A stretch of 64,000 nucleotides of DNA, from the NCBI RefSeq assembly GCF_003591005.1, contig NZ_QYYD01000019.1:62001-126000 (forward strand), given 5' to 3'. Within the stretch, counting starts at the first letter, position 1, and every line of letters begins with the position of its first letter. The stretch is from Rhodopseudomonas palustris (GTDB lineage: Bacteria; Pseudomonadota; Alphaproteobacteria; Rhizobiales; Xanthobacteraceae). The translations under genes and the position numbers were made by a program. Below, one piece after another: positions 1 through 12,651 of this stretch. The notes below the pieces were generated by a model. It had not been told where the DNA came from and did not search any database. It saw nothing but the letters and a program-made list of their open reading frames with translations.

Positions 1-324
1 GAATGGCTGTCGAAGCTGCTGCTCGATCAGCTCGGCCTCAGCGCCCGCTTCGCCGCGATCTGCGGCGCCGACACCTTCGGCGCGGCCAAACCGGATCCCA
101 CCATTCTGCGCGAGACGGTGGTGAAGGCCGGCGGTACCCTCGCCTCTACCGTGATGGTCGGCGACGCTGGTCCGGACGTCGGCGTCGCGCGCCGGGCGGG
201 CGTTCCGGTGATCGGGGTCGAGTTCGGATACACTGAAGTTCCGATCGCCGAGCTCAATCCCGACCTCGTGGTGGGACACATGCGCGACCTGCCGCAGGCC
301 GTAAGCCGGCTGTTGCCGGGCTGA
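1..324 (+). CDS. Phosphoglycolate phosphatase-like HAD hydrolase, C-terminal part
   Basis: The window opens inside this gene; the reading frame is open from base 1 and ends with TGA at 322. The 107 visible residues carry the late HAD motifs: the lysine of motif III in GAAKPDP (about residue 28-34 of the fragment) and motif IV in MVGDAGPDVGVARRAG, where the two aspartates bind Mg2+. This layout matches Gph-type phosphatases, which remove 2-phosphoglycolate made by Rubisco oxygenation or DNA repair. The nucleophile motif DxDxT and cap domain lie outside the window, so substrate is inferred from family resemblance only. Confidence 0.8.
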   Translation, partial: EWLSKLLLDQLGLSARFAAICGADTFGAAKPDPTILRETVVKAGGTLASTVMVGDAGPDVGVARRAGVPVIGVEFGYTEVPIAELNPDLVVGHMRDLPQAVSRLLPG

Positions 325-460
325 CGCAGGTAAAGCCCTACGTAGAAAACGGCGTTAACCAATACTTAAGATTGCGGCACCAGCGGTTGCGTGGGCGCGG
401 CGAGCCTTTTATGGTCGCCCCGGGGGTTGTGGCTGTTAGCCGCACCAAGGGTGGGTATCC

Positions 461-904
461 ATGCGTCGTCTCGTCGTTATCGCTGCCGCTGGCCTGAGCC
501 TCGCCGGCTGTTCGTCCATGTCTTTCGACGCGTTCAAGTCGGCTCCGCCGACCACCAGCGTTCAGCTCGAATCGGTGCCGTCCGGCGCCGAAGCGCTCGC
601 GTCATCCGGCCAAAGCTGCAAGACGCCGTGCTCGATCACCGTGCCCGGCAATGATTTCAGCGTGACCTTCACGCTCGACAAGTTCCAGCCGGCGACGGTC
701 CCGGTCCAGGTGGTGGTCAACCCCGGAGACTTCACCACCTCGGCGACTGTGACTGCGACGCCAAATCCGGTGGTGGCCGAGCTTCAGCCCCTGAAGCCGG
801 TTCGAAAGCAGAAAGCCGTCAAGCGCCGCCCCAAGGCGGCCGCCGCCGCTCCTGCGGCTGCCGGCTCGCCGTTCCCCGCCCCGGCCGCTGCGCCCGCGCA
901 GTAA
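461..904 (+). CDS. Small PEGA-like lipoprotein
   Basis: A 147-residue secreted lipoprotein. Residues 1-17 form a short signal peptide ending in the lipobox LAGC (Cys17), so it should be lipidated and anchored in the envelope. Residues about 33-85 resemble a PEGA-type beta domain: they contain the turn VPSGAEAL, a Cys pair in QSCKTPCS that could form a disulfide, and a second strand pair after it. The tail (about 110-147) is lysine/arginine then alanine/proline rich, typical of a disordered region that may contact peptidoglycan or periplasmic surface. It stands alone between gph and moaA. Function is unknown; the PEGA assignment is by eye. Confidence 0.75.
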   Translation: MRRLVVIAAAGLSLAGCSSMSFDAFKSAPPTTSVQLESVPSGAEALASSGQSCKTPCSITVPGNDFSVTFTLDKFQPATVPVQVVVNPGDFTTSATVTATPNPVVAELQPLKPVRKQKAVKRRPKAAAAAPAAAGSPFPAPAAAPAQ

Positions 905-1007
905 CGTCATTGCGATGCGAAACGCTTCGCAATTGTGATCTTCGGCGACATGCATACATAATGACGGACCTTCTGCCGCTGCGGCGGCTATCCCACAGGG
1001 CCGTCGA

Positions 1008-2039
1008 ATGATCCGTGCCGACACTCTCCAGCGCGCCGCCGGATCGGCGATGACCGATCCGTTTGGCCGCACGATCAGCTATCTGCGTGTATCGATCACC
1101 GATCGCTGCGACTTCCGCTGCGTGTATTGCATGTCGGAAGACATGACATTTCTGCCGCGCGCCGATCTGTTGACGCTGGAAGAACTCGACCGGCTGTGCT
1201 CCGCCTTCATCGCCCGCGGCGTGCGCAAGCTGCGCCTGACCGGTGGCGAGCCGCTGGTGCGGCGAAACATGATGTCGCTGGTGCGCTCGCTGTCACGCCA
1301 CCTCGACAGCGGCGCTTTGGACGAATTGACCCTGACCACCAACGGCTCCCAGCTCGGCCGCTTCGCCAAGGAGCTGCATGACTGCGGTGTGCGCCGGATC
1401 AACGTTTCGCTCGACACGCTCGACCCCGACAAATTCCGCGCCATCACCCGATGGGGCGATCTCGGCCGGGTGCTCGAAGGCATCGACGCTGCTCGGGCTG
1501 CGGGCCTTGCGGTCAAGATCAACGCCGTAGTGTTGAAGGGCGAGAACGAGGACGAGATCCCGTCGCTGATGCGCTGGGCCCATGGTCTCGGCATGGGCCT
1601 GACGCTGATCGAGGTGATGCCGCTTGGCGAAGTCGGCGAGGGCCGGATCGACCAGTACGTGCCACTGTCGCTGGTCCGCGCCCGGCTCGCCGCCAACTAC
1701 ACGCTGACCGATCTGCCGGACTCGACCGGCGGCCCGGCCCGCTACGTCCGCGTCGAGGAGACCGGCGGCAAGCTCGGCTTCATCACGCCCCTCACCCATA
1801 ATTTCTGCGAATCCTGCAATCGGGTGCGGATCACCTGCACCGGCACGATCCACACCTGCCTGGGTCAGGAGGACGCCTCCGACCTGCGGCGGCCGCTGCG
1901 CGCGTCCCCCGACGACGCTCTGCTCAACGAAGCGATCGATCGCGCGATCGGCCAGAAGCCGAAGGGTCACGACTTCATTATCGACCGCAAGCATAACCGG
2001 CCGAGCGTCAGCCGGCACATGAGCGTAACCGGCGGCTGA
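1008..2039 (+). CDS. moaA: GTP 3',8-cyclase MoaA
   Basis: Radical SAM enzyme of molybdenum cofactor synthesis; with MoaC it turns GTP into cyclic pyranopterin monophosphate. The 343-residue protein has the radical SAM Cys34-x3-Cys38-x2-Cys41 motif, the GGEP SAM-binding motif (residues about 79-82), and the C-terminal second cluster motif [10 protein letters not shown] followed by a third Cys in TCTGT. It ends in the Gly-Gly pair that MoaA needs for activity. The chosen ATG has AGGG seven bases upstream; an internal ATG at 1050 (MTDPFGRT) is the alternative start and may be the native one. It is a single gene here with no other mo genes nearby. Confidence 0.95.
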   Translation: MIRADTLQRAAGSAMTDPFGRTISYLRVSITDRCDFRCVYCMSEDMTFLPRADLLTLEELDRLCSAFIARGVRKLRLTGGEPLVRRNMMSLVRSLSRHLDSGALDELTLTTNGSQLGRFAKELHDCGVRRINVSLDTLDPDKFRAITRWGDLGRVLEGIDAARAAGLAVKINAVVLKGENEDEIPSLMRWAHGLGMGLTLIEVMPLGEVGEGRIDQYVPLSLVRARLAANYTLTDLPDSTGGPARYVRVEETGGKLGFITPLTHNFCESCNRVRITCTGTIHTCLGQEDASDLRRPLRASPDDALLNEAIDRAIGQKPKGHDFIIDRKHNRPSVSRHMSVTGG

Positions 2040-2223
2040 TCTCCTCATCGGCTGCGACGTCTCGCCTGCCCCCTTCGGATACCAACCTTTTGATACGTCA
2101 TCGGAATGCCAAATTCCGATTGACGGCATGCCTATGCGCTGAAATGGTGCCCCCGCTTTGCGCCTAAGATGCAGTGCCGGTTGATAGAACGCGCTGCTGG
2201 GCGGATACGGGAGGACTCGACCG

Positions 2224-2820
2224 TTGCAGGCTTTGCTGGGACTGAGCCGGAAGATCGATGCGTTCAACACGCTGGTCGGGCGCTGGTTGTCGTGGCTGAT
2301 CGTGGTCGCCGTGGTGATTTCTTCGGCCAATGCCATCATCCGCAAGATTTTCGACATGTCGTCGAATTCATTCCTCGAGCTGCAGTGGGTGCTGTTCAGC
2401 ATCGTCTTCCTGCTGTGCTCGCCCTGGACGCTGCTGAGCAACGAACACATCCGCATCGACATCATCAATCACAGCCTGCCGCTGAAAGTGCGTGGCTGGA
2501 TCGACATGATCGGCCACGTCTTCTTCCTGATGCCGTTCGCCATCATCCTGTTGTGGTGGTCGATCCCGTTTTTCCTGGTCTCGTATAATCAGAACGAGCA
2601 GTCGTTCAGCGCCGGCGGTCTGCCGCAATGGCCCGCCAAGTCGCTGATCATGATCGCCTGCGTGCTGCTGATCATTCAGGGCATCTCGGAAATCATCAAA
2701 CGTGCCGCGATGCTGGCCGGGATCATCCCCGACAGCAACGCCGGAGCCGTCAGCGCGCATCACGCCGCCGAGCTCGAAGCCGAGCGGCTGGTGATGCAGA
2801 TCAGCAGCGAAAAGAAGTAG
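2224..2820 (+). CDS. TRAP transporter small permease (DctQ/TakQ type)
   Basis: 198-residue membrane protein with the four predicted membrane helices of the DctQ family (about residues 22-42, 54-74, 91-115, 137-155). DctQ subunits pair with a large DctM permease and use a sodium gradient to import carboxylates delivered by a periplasmic binding protein. The start is a TTG at 2224: a strong GGGAGGA lies eight bases before it and no ATG in frame keeps helix 1. It is followed after 34 bases by the large permease. Together with the TakP-like protein at 5.0-6.1 kb this is probably a 2-oxo acid or lactate-type importer; the substrate is inference. Confidence 0.85.
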   Translation: MQALLGLSRKIDAFNTLVGRWLSWLIVVAVVISSANAIIRKIFDMSSNSFLELQWVLFSIVFLLCSPWTLLSNEHIRIDIINHSLPLKVRGWIDMIGHVFFLMPFAIILLWWSIPFFLVSYNQNEQSFSAGGLPQWPAKSLIMIACVLLIIQGISEIIKRAAMLAGIIPDSNAGAVSAHHAAELEAERLVMQISSEKK

Positions 2821-2854
2821 GCCACGCGGTCGTGGCGGGGGGAGGCCTGGTCGA

Positions 2855-4696
2855 ATGACCGCGATGTTTATTCACTACATGGCGCCGATCATGTTCGGCT
2901 CCCTGGTGATCTTTCTGCTGCTCGGTTACCCGGTCGCGTTTTCGCTGGCCGCCAACGGACTGCTCTTCGCATTCATCGGCATCGAGCTCGGCCTGTTCCG
3001 ACCGGACTTCATGCAGGCGCTGCCCGAGCGCGTCTACGGCGTGATGAACAACGATACGTTGCTGGCGATCCCGTTCTTCACCTTTATGGGATTGATCCTC
3101 GAGAGATCCGGCATGGCCGAGGATCTGCTCGAGACCATCGGACAATTATTCGGCTCGATTCGCGGCGGCATCGCCTATGCGGTGGTGTTCGTCGGCGCCC
3201 TGCTCGCCGCCACCACCGGCGTCGTCGCCGCGTCGGTGATTTCGATGGGCCTGATCTCGCTGCCGATCATGCTGCGCTACGGCTACGACCGCCGCGTCGC
3301 GACCGGCGTGATCGCCGCGTCCGGCACGCTGGCGCAGATCATTCCGCCGTCGCTGGTGCTGATCGTGATGGCCGACCAGCTCGGCCGTTCGGTCGGTGAC
3401 ATGTACGAAGGTGCGTTCATTCCCGGCATCGTGCTGTCGCTGCTGTACGCCGGCTACATCTTCCTCCTCACCATCCTGGCGCCGAAAGCCGTCCCCGGGC
3501 TGCCGCTCGAAGCGCAGACGCTGCGCGAGCCGGAGACCGCTCAGCACAAGCTGATCATGCCGCTGGCCGCGATCTCGGCTGCCGGCGCCGCCTATCTGTT
3601 CGCCGTCAAGCTCGACCTGTTCGCCTGGAGCATGCCGGCGTTCGACAAGGTCGGGCTGTCGAAGCTGGTGATGCAGGCGTTCTGGTTCGTGATCCTGCTC
3701 GCGGTGTTGTTCCGTCCTTTCATCGGCACCATCCGCACCATGACGCTGTCGCTCTATATCGTGCTGGCGGCGGCCATCGCGATCGCCATCACGGCGATGG
3801 AATTCACCAACGTCACCGCCGGCGCCGACTTCGTCGTGCTCACGATGTCGATCACCGTTGCGGTCTGCTTCGTCGTCGCCGTGCTCAACAAGCTGCTGCG
3901 GCTGAAGCTGTTGTCCAAGCTCGCCGAGCAGGTCGTGTTCGTGATGGTGCCGCCGCTCGGCCTGATCTTCCTGGTGCTGGGCACCATCTTCATCGGCGTC
4001 GCGACGCCGACAGAGGGCGGCGCGATGGGCGCCGCGGGCGCCGTCATCCTGGCGCTGATGAAGGGTCGGCTGACCTTCGACCTGACCCGTCAGGCCACCG
4101 AAGCGACCGCCAAGCTGTCCGCCTTCGTGGTGTTCATTCTGGTCGGCGCCCGCGTGTTCTCGCTGACCTTCTACGGCGTCGACGGCCACCGCTGGGTCGA
4201 AGAACTGCTGACCTCGCTGCCCGGCGGCCAGATCGGCTTCCTGATCTTCGTCAACCTGTTCGTGTTCGTGCTGGCGTTCTTCCTCGACTTCTTCGAGCTC
4301 GCCTTCATCGTCATCCCGCTGCTCGGACCGGCCGCCGAAAAGCTCGGCATCGACCTGATCTGGTTCGGCGTCATGCTCGGCGTCAACATGCAGACCTCGT
4401 TCATGCATCCGCCGTTCGGCTTCGCGCTGTTCTACCTGCGCTCGGTGGCGCCCAAGCTGCCGTACATCGATCGGGTCAACGGCAAGCAGATGGAGCCCGT
4501 CACCACCGGCCAGATCTACTGGGGCGCCGTGCCGTTCGTGGTGATCCAGCTGATCATGGTGGCGCTGGTGGTGATCTTCCCCGGCATGGTGATGCACTAC
4601 AAAGGCGCCGCCTCGACCGTCGACCCCTCCAAGGTGCAGATCGACCTGCCGCAAATGGACGCGCCGCCGCTCGACTTCGGCCCGCCGAAGTTCTGA
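2855..4696 (+). CDS. TRAP transporter large permease (DctM/TakM type)
   Basis: 613-residue polytopic inner-membrane protein, the substrate-conducting subunit of a TRAP transporter. The N-terminal half shows the DctM signature: IPFFTFMGLILERSGMAEDL, then GIAYAVVFVGALLAATTGVVAAS and GVIAASGTLAQIIPPSL. The C-terminal half has the matching repeat with TPTEGGAMGAAGA. At 613 residues it is longer than the roughly 430-residue classic DctM, because of extra membrane segments in the middle (about 250-350), as in the TakM/large-permease subgroup. GGGGGGAGG precedes the ATG. It follows the small permease directly. The binding-protein gene lies convergently downstream rather than in the same operon. Confidence 0.9.
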   Translation: MTAMFIHYMAPIMFGSLVIFLLLGYPVAFSLAANGLLFAFIGIELGLFRPDFMQALPERVYGVMNNDTLLAIPFFTFMGLILERSGMAEDLLETIGQLFGSIRGGIAYAVVFVGALLAATTGVVAASVISMGLISLPIMLRYGYDRRVATGVIAASGTLAQIIPPSLVLIVMADQLGRSVGDMYEGAFIPGIVLSLLYAGYIFLLTILAPKAVPGLPLEAQTLREPETAQHKLIMPLAAISAAGAAYLFAVKLDLFAWSMPAFDKVGLSKLVMQAFWFVILLAVLFRPFIGTIRTMTLSLYIVLAAAIAIAITAMEFTNVTAGADFVVLTMSITVAVCFVVAVLNKLLRLKLLSKLAEQVVFVMVPPLGLIFLVLGTIFIGVATPTEGGAMGAAGAVILALMKGRLTFDLTRQATEATAKLSAFVVFILVGARVFSLTFYGVDGHRWVEELLTSLPGGQIGFLIFVNLFVFVLAFFLDFFELAFIVIPLLGPAAEKLGIDLIWFGVMLGVNMQTSFMHPPFGFALFYLRSVAPKLPYIDRVNGKQMEPVTTGQIYWGAVPFVVIQLIMVALVVIFPGMVMHYKGAASTVDPSKVQIDLPQMDAPPLDFGPPKF

Positions 4697-4721
4697 CGAT
4701 CACTTCGGCACGGCCCCTCCC

Positions 4722-4839
4722 CGTCATTGCGAGGAGCGCAGCGACGAAGCAATCCAGCCCGTGCACCGGGCTTCTGGATTGCTTCGCGGAGCCTGTCATC
4801 GGGCGGCGCTATGCGCCGACCCGCTGGCTCGCAATGACG
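4722..4839. repeat. Palindromic intergenic repeat, family B (copy 1)
   Basis: Imperfect inverted repeat bounded by CGTCATTGCGAG and its complement CTCGCAATGACG, with the inner arms GAAGCAATCCAG / CTGGATTGCTTC. A second copy sits at 26928-27006. Such elements are common between genes in this bacterial family; function unknown. Confidence 0.85.
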
Positions 4840-4866
4840 TGCTGAGACGCTGCGCAATTATCAGCT

Positions 4867-4956
4867 CGTCATGCCCGGCCTTGTGCCGGGCATCCACGCC
4901 TTGCTGAAGGAAATGCCAGAAAGGCGTGGATGGCCGGGACAAGCCCGGCCATGACG
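4867..4956 (+). repeat. Palindromic intergenic repeat, family A (copy 1)
   Basis: A 90-base inverted repeat: CGTCATGCCCGG...GGCATCCACGCCTT then AAGGCGTGGATGGCCGGG...CCATGACG. Nearly the same element recurs at 11158-11246, 15789-15917 and, inverted, 45457-45546. It lies between two convergent genes, 28 bases from a family B copy. Confidence 0.9.
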
Positions 4957-4985
4957 GGATTAACCGCTGTTTGAAGACAACAAAA

Positions 4986-5013
4986 AGCCCGGCCTCCTCG
5001 CGGAGGCCGGGCT
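4986..5013 (-). terminator. Intrinsic terminator of the takP-like gene
   Basis: A perfect 12-base stem (AGCCCGGCCTCC, loop TCGC, GGAGGCCGGGCT). On the minus strand it is followed by TTTTTG, a classic Rho-independent terminator located 27 bases after the stop codon of the binding-protein gene. Confidence 0.85.
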
Positions 5014-5039
5014 GATTGTTTGCGACGATGCTTGAGTGA

Positions 5040-7456
<2,417 letters not shown>

Positions 7457-7678
7457 TGCAAATCTCCTCCGAGGGCGACCCTGTACGATCACATGGCCTC
7501 GTCCGGTTCAAGGTCGGAATTGGATGAGCCACGCCGACAATTGCCGCTCGCCCCCTTGCCCGCCCTGCCTCGCAGCCTATGCTGCAGGCCCTGCCGCAGG
7601 CCTGCACCAGGCCGCGCACCACTCCCTCAATTCATTCATCCGGCGTCCGTTCTAAGCCGCGCAACGAAGGGTACAGAC

Positions 7679-8548
7679 ATGGCCAAAGTCGCTTTCCTCG
7701 GTCTCGGCGTGATGGGTTTTCCGATGGCCGGGCATCTCGCCAAGAAGGGAGGCCACGAGGTCACCGTCTACAATCGCACCGCGGCAAAGGCGAAGGCATG
7801 GGCCGATCAGTTCGGCGGCCAGACCGCTGCGACGCCGGCCGAAGCGGCCACTGGACAGGATTTCGTGATGGCCTGCGTCGGCAACGACAACGATCTGCGC
7901 TCCGTCACGCTCGGGCCCGATGGCGCCTTCGGGGCGATGAAGGCGGGCGCGCTGTTCGTCGACCACACCACCGCCTCGGCCGAAGTGGCGCGCGAGCTCG
8001 ACGCCGCCGCCAGCAAGGCCGGCTTCGGCTTCATCGATGCGCCGGTCTCCGGCGGTCAGGCCGGCGCCGAGAACGGCGTGCTGACGGTGATGTGCGGCGG
8101 CAGCGCAGAGGACTACGCCAAAGCCGAACCGGTGATCGCGGCCTATGCGCGGATGTGCAAGCTGCTCGGCCCGGCCGGCTCGGGGCAGCTGACCAAGATG
8201 GTCAACCAGATCTGCATTGCCGGCCTGGTGCAGGGCCTGTCCGAAGGCATCCATTTCGCCAAGAAGGCCGGCCTCGACGTTAATCAGGTGATCGACACCA
8301 TCTCCAAGGGCGCAGCGCAGTCCTGGCAGATGGAGAACCGGCACAAGACCATGAACGAAGGCAAATACGACTTCGGCTTCGCGGTCGAATGGATGCGCAA
8401 GGATCTGTCGATCTGCCTCGCCGAGTCGCGTCGCAACGGCGCCAGCCTGCCGGTGACGGCACTGGTCGACGCGTTCTATGCGGAGGTCGAAAAGCTCGGC
8501 GGCCGTCGCTGGGATACGTCGAGCCTGCTGGCGCGGCTGGAGCGCTGA
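7679..8548 (+). CDS. NAD(P)-dependent beta-hydroxyacid dehydrogenase (3-hydroxyisobutyrate dehydrogenase-like)
   Basis: 289-residue member of the beta-hydroxyacid dehydrogenase family. The N-terminal Rossmann motif FLGLGVMGFPMAGHL binds the dinucleotide. DAPVSGGQAGAENG is the substrate-binding signature and the catalytic lysine is in SGQLTKMVNQ. The C-terminal helical domain follows. These enzymes oxidise 3-hydroxyisobutyrate, tartronate semialdehyde or similar acids; the exact substrate cannot be told from sequence. The ATG at 7679 fits the family start; the open frame runs upstream through non-coding sequence. No valine-degradation genes are beside it, so the mmsB role is not assumed. Confidence 0.88.
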   Translation: MAKVAFLGLGVMGFPMAGHLAKKGGHEVTVYNRTAAKAKAWADQFGGQTAATPAEAATGQDFVMACVGNDNDLRSVTLGPDGAFGAMKAGALFVDHTTASAEVARELDAAASKAGFGFIDAPVSGGQAGAENGVLTVMCGGSAEDYAKAEPVIAAYARMCKLLGPAGSGQLTKMVNQICIAGLVQGLSEGIHFAKKAGLDVNQVIDTISKGAAQSWQMENRHKTMNEGKYDFGFAVEWMRKDLSICLAESRRNGASLPVTALVDAFYAEVEKLGGRRWDTSSLLARLER

Positions 8549-8568
8549 TCCGCGAACCACTTTAACCG

Positions 8569-8605
8569 ACGATCGCGGTTTTCACACTTTGGTAACCGCG
8601 ATCGT
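8569..8605 (+). terminator. Stem-loop after the dehydrogenase gene
   Basis: Perfect 12-base inverted repeat ACGATCGCGGTT / AACCGCGATCGT with a 13-base loop, starting 21 bases after the stop codon. No clear U-tract follows, so it may end transcription with Rho help or only protect the 3' end. Confidence 0.5.
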
Positions 8606-8714
8606 TAGCCCGCCATTAACCGGAATATCTTTCCCTCTAAGGCTACTCTTAAGGATTTATGGCCAGAACTAGGCTGATGTAACTGCGCGCGTTTTTGCGC
8701 TGGAATCGTGTTGT

Positions 8715-10307
<1,593 letters not shown>

Positions 10308-10352
10308 CGATGGGGACTTGCGGAAACCGTCAAATGTCCGTCACCATCGGGG

Positions 10353-10559
10353 ATGAGCATCGAAACGCCTTGCATCGCGGTCTGCATGATCGATCCGCAA
10401 ACCAGCCTGTGCTTCGGCTGCGGCCGCACCATGCCGGAAATCGCCCGCTGGCATCGTCTCGATCGGAACGAGCGCCTCGACATCATGGCGGCCCTCTCCG
10501 GCCGCATGGCCGAGGCCGGTCTGGAGCCGCCGAAGCCGCGCCAGGTGCGCGCCCGCTGA
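10353..10559 (+). CDS. DUF1289 family small cysteine protein
   Basis: 68-residue protein with the DUF1289 pattern: [21 protein letters not shown] followed by EIARW. The four cysteines (positions about 7, 11, 20, 23) have the spacing expected for a small zinc- or Fe-S-binding knuckle. Biochemical role is unknown. It begins 45 bases after the kinase stop and ends 10 bases before the protease gene, so it probably shares an operon with both. Confidence 0.85.
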   Translation: MSIETPCIAVCMIDPQTSLCFGCGRTMPEIARWHRLDRNERLDIMAALSGRMAEAGLEPPKPRQVRAR

Positions 10560-10569
10560 GAGGTGCGCC

Positions 10570-11100
10570 GTGAGCCGGATCCTGCTCGTCCTCATCGTCC
10601 TGATCGGGACCGCGGGCGCAGTGGTGGCCTACGGCGATCCCAAGCGGATTTCGGACGCGGGCGACGCAGTTTCGACGATGCTGCGCAAGCGCGTCGCGGC
10701 CGCCAGCGCCAGCCAGGCACACGGCCGCGTGGTCGAGATCCCGCGCGGCACGGGCGGCGAGTTCGCCGTGCGCGCCAAGGTCAACGGCGTCAACGCGCCG
10801 ATGGTGATCGACACCGGCGCGACCTCGGTGGTGCTCACTTTCGAGACCGCCAAGGCTGCGGGGCTACCGCTGGAAATCCTCAACTTCGACGTCGACCTCG
10901 AGACCGTCGGCGGCCGCACCCGCGCCGCCAAGCTGTCACTCGACAGCATCGCGATCGGCAAGCTGGTCGAGCGCTCGGTGCCAGCTCTGGTCGTGCCACG
11001 CGGCCAGATGAAGACCAATCTGCTCGGCATGAGCTTCCTCGACCGGCTGGAGAGCTGGGAGGTCCGCTCGGATCAGTTGCGGCTACGCGGGTATCCTTGA
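10570..11100 (+). CDS. Retropepsin-like clan AA aspartic protease (TIGR02281 type)
   Basis: 176-residue single-domain aspartic protease. An N-terminal membrane anchor (residues about 3-20) is followed by a linker and the retropepsin fold with the active-site motif MVIDTGATSVVL and the later hydrophobic-hydrophobic-Gly motif NLLGMSFLDRL. Like retroviral proteases it should work as a dimer, in the periplasm or at the membrane. The start is a GTG with AGAGGTG just upstream. It follows the DUF1289 gene after 10 bases. Substrates of this family are largely unknown. Confidence 0.85.
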   Translation: MSRILLVLIVLIGTAGAVVAYGDPKRISDAGDAVSTMLRKRVAAASASQAHGRVVEIPRGTGGEFAVRAKVNGVNAPMVIDTGATSVVLTFETAKAAGLPLEILNFDVDLETVGGRTRAAKLSLDSIAIGKLVERSVPALVVPRGQMKTNLLGMSFLDRLESWEVRSDQLRLRGYP

Positions 11101-11157
11101 GCGACCGAACAGCGTGGCCGGCAACGCAGCCTTTGTATCAGGCACTTTGTATCCACG

Positions 11158-11246
11158 CGTCATGCCCGGCCTTGTGCCGGGCATCCACGCCTTGCTGAAA
11201 GGCAACGAAAAAGGTGTGGATGGCCGGGACAAGCCCGGCCATGACG
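11158..11246 (+). repeat. Palindromic intergenic repeat, family A (copy 2)
   Basis: 89-base inverted repeat almost identical to the one at 4867-4956, bounded by CGTCATGCCCGG and CCATGACG. It separates the convergent protease and dusA genes. Confidence 0.9.
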
Positions 11247-11314
11247 GAGTACATGAGCAAACTAAGCGATGAATGAAGCGGCAGAAAATTCAGCTCGAGA
11301 TCTGAGCCGGAGTG

Positions 11315-12310
11315 TTACGCCGCTTCCGCGGGCGCCCTCTCCTCCACCGCGACCATTGCCTTGATCAGCACGCTGGCATCGGCGTCGGGCTTGACGCCGA
11401 ACTCGGACAGATAGCGCCGGAACGCCCGCGCGCCGGGGACACCCTGGTACGCGCCGATGATGTGCCGGGTGATCGCATGCAGCCGCACGCCTTGCGCCAG
11501 CTGACGCTCGATAAACGGCAGCAACGCTTCCAGCGCGTGCTTCATCGATGCGTGCGGCGCCGCTTCGCCGAACAGTTCGGGATCGACGTCGAGCAGCCGC
11601 CACGGCTCTTGATAGGCGGCACGGCCGAGCATCACGCCGTCGACGTGTTGGAGATGCTGCTTTGCCGCCGCAATGTTGGCGATGCCGCCGTTGATGATGA
11701 TCGGCACGGTCGGCAACGCCTGCTTCAGCCGATAGACACGGTCGTAATCGAGCGGCGGGATATCGCGGTTCTCCTTCGGCGACAGCCCGTTCAGCCACGC
11801 CTTGCGGGCGTGCACGATCAGCGCGTCGACGCCGGCCGCGACCACCGCGCGGGCCAGCGTATCGAGCGCAAGCTCCGGATCCTGATCGTCGATGCCGATG
11901 CGGCATTTGACCGTCACGGGCACCTTCACGGCGGCCTTCATGGCGGCCACGCAATCCGCGACCAGCGCAGGCTCCGCCATCAGGCAGGCGCCGAACCGCC
12001 CGTTCTTCACGCGATCGGACGGGCAGCCGACATTGAGATTGATCTCGTCATAGCCGAAGTCCTCGCCGATCCTGGCGGCGATCGCCAGATCGGCCGGATC
12101 GGAGCCACCGAGCTGCAGCGCCACCGGATGCTCTGACGGATCGAAGCCGAGCAGCCGCTGCCGGTCGCCGTGGATGATGGCGCCCGTCGTCAGCATTTCG
12201 GTGTAGAGCAACGCGCGGCGCGTCAGCGTGCGATGGAACTGACGGCAGTAGCGATCAGTCCAATCCATCATGGGTGCCACGGCAAAGATCGGCGTGGTGA
12301 AGTAGCTCAT
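11315..12310 (-). CDS. dusA: tRNA-dihydrouridine synthase DusA
   Basis: 331-residue FMN enzyme that reduces uridine 20/20a in the tRNA D-loop using NADPH. The TIM-barrel shows the family start FAVAPMMDWTDR, the tRNA/FMN motif EMLTTGAI, the catalytic cysteine in NLNVGCPSDRV, the active-site HARKAWL and the FMN phosphate site INGGI/LGRAAY. The motif GLSPKENR is typical of DusA rather than DusB or DusC. An ATG at 12310 gives the usual DusA start MSYFTTP; a TTG at 12394 in the same frame would add 28 residues that look non-coding. Monocistronic. Confidence 0.93.
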   Translation of the reverse strand: MSYFTTPIFAVAPMMDWTDRYCRQFHRTLTRRALLYTEMLTTGAIIHGDRQRLLGFDPSEHPVALQLGGSDPADLAIAARIGEDFGYDEINLNVGCPSDRVKNGRFGACLMAEPALVADCVAAMKAAVKVPVTVKCRIGIDDQDPELALDTLARAVVAAGVDALIVHARKAWLNGLSPKENRDIPPLDYDRVYRLKQALPTVPIIINGGIANIAAAKQHLQHVDGVMLGRAAYQEPWRLLDVDPELFGEAAPHASMKHALEALLPFIERQLAQGVRLHAITRHIIGAYQGVPGARAFRRYLSEFGVKPDADASVLIKAMVAVEERAPAEAA

Positions 12311-12651
12311 CGGAAACCCGGGTTCCTGGTCGCTCGCTGTCTGGGCCCCCACCCGGCCGACGGCGTCCGGCCCGGCCTGCGTATATGCCCCCAAGCAGAC
12401 ACTCGCAAGCAGGCCCCGCGGCCCCGTCCGGCCGGCTTCGGCTGCTAACCGTTGCGATCGGTGCCCGGCATTCTCGCCGTCAATACCAATTGACGACGCT
12501 CAATGCCCGCAGACCGCCGGACGCGATCGGTTGACAGCTCCCTCCGGCCACGACGATAGTTCCATCGTCGCCGCACCCTCAGGTTGCTTCCTCACTCCAT
12601 GCGGCTGTCCGCGTCGCCGAAACATCGCACGCGGCCAGAACGGGCTCTTCG

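Noticed and set aside
1293-2468. 391-codon minus-strand frame over moaA and its downstream gap
   Set aside because: Antisense of moaA, no motif, no ribosome site.
3146-4654. 502-codon open frame opposite the TRAP large permease
   Set aside because: Extremely rich in His, Asp, Glu, Gln and Arg, with no motif; a mirror of hydrophobic codons of the permease.
4597-4857. Short frames running through palindromic repeats near 4.6-4.9 kb
   Set aside because: Their sequence is that of the repeat elements; similar frames appear at each copy.
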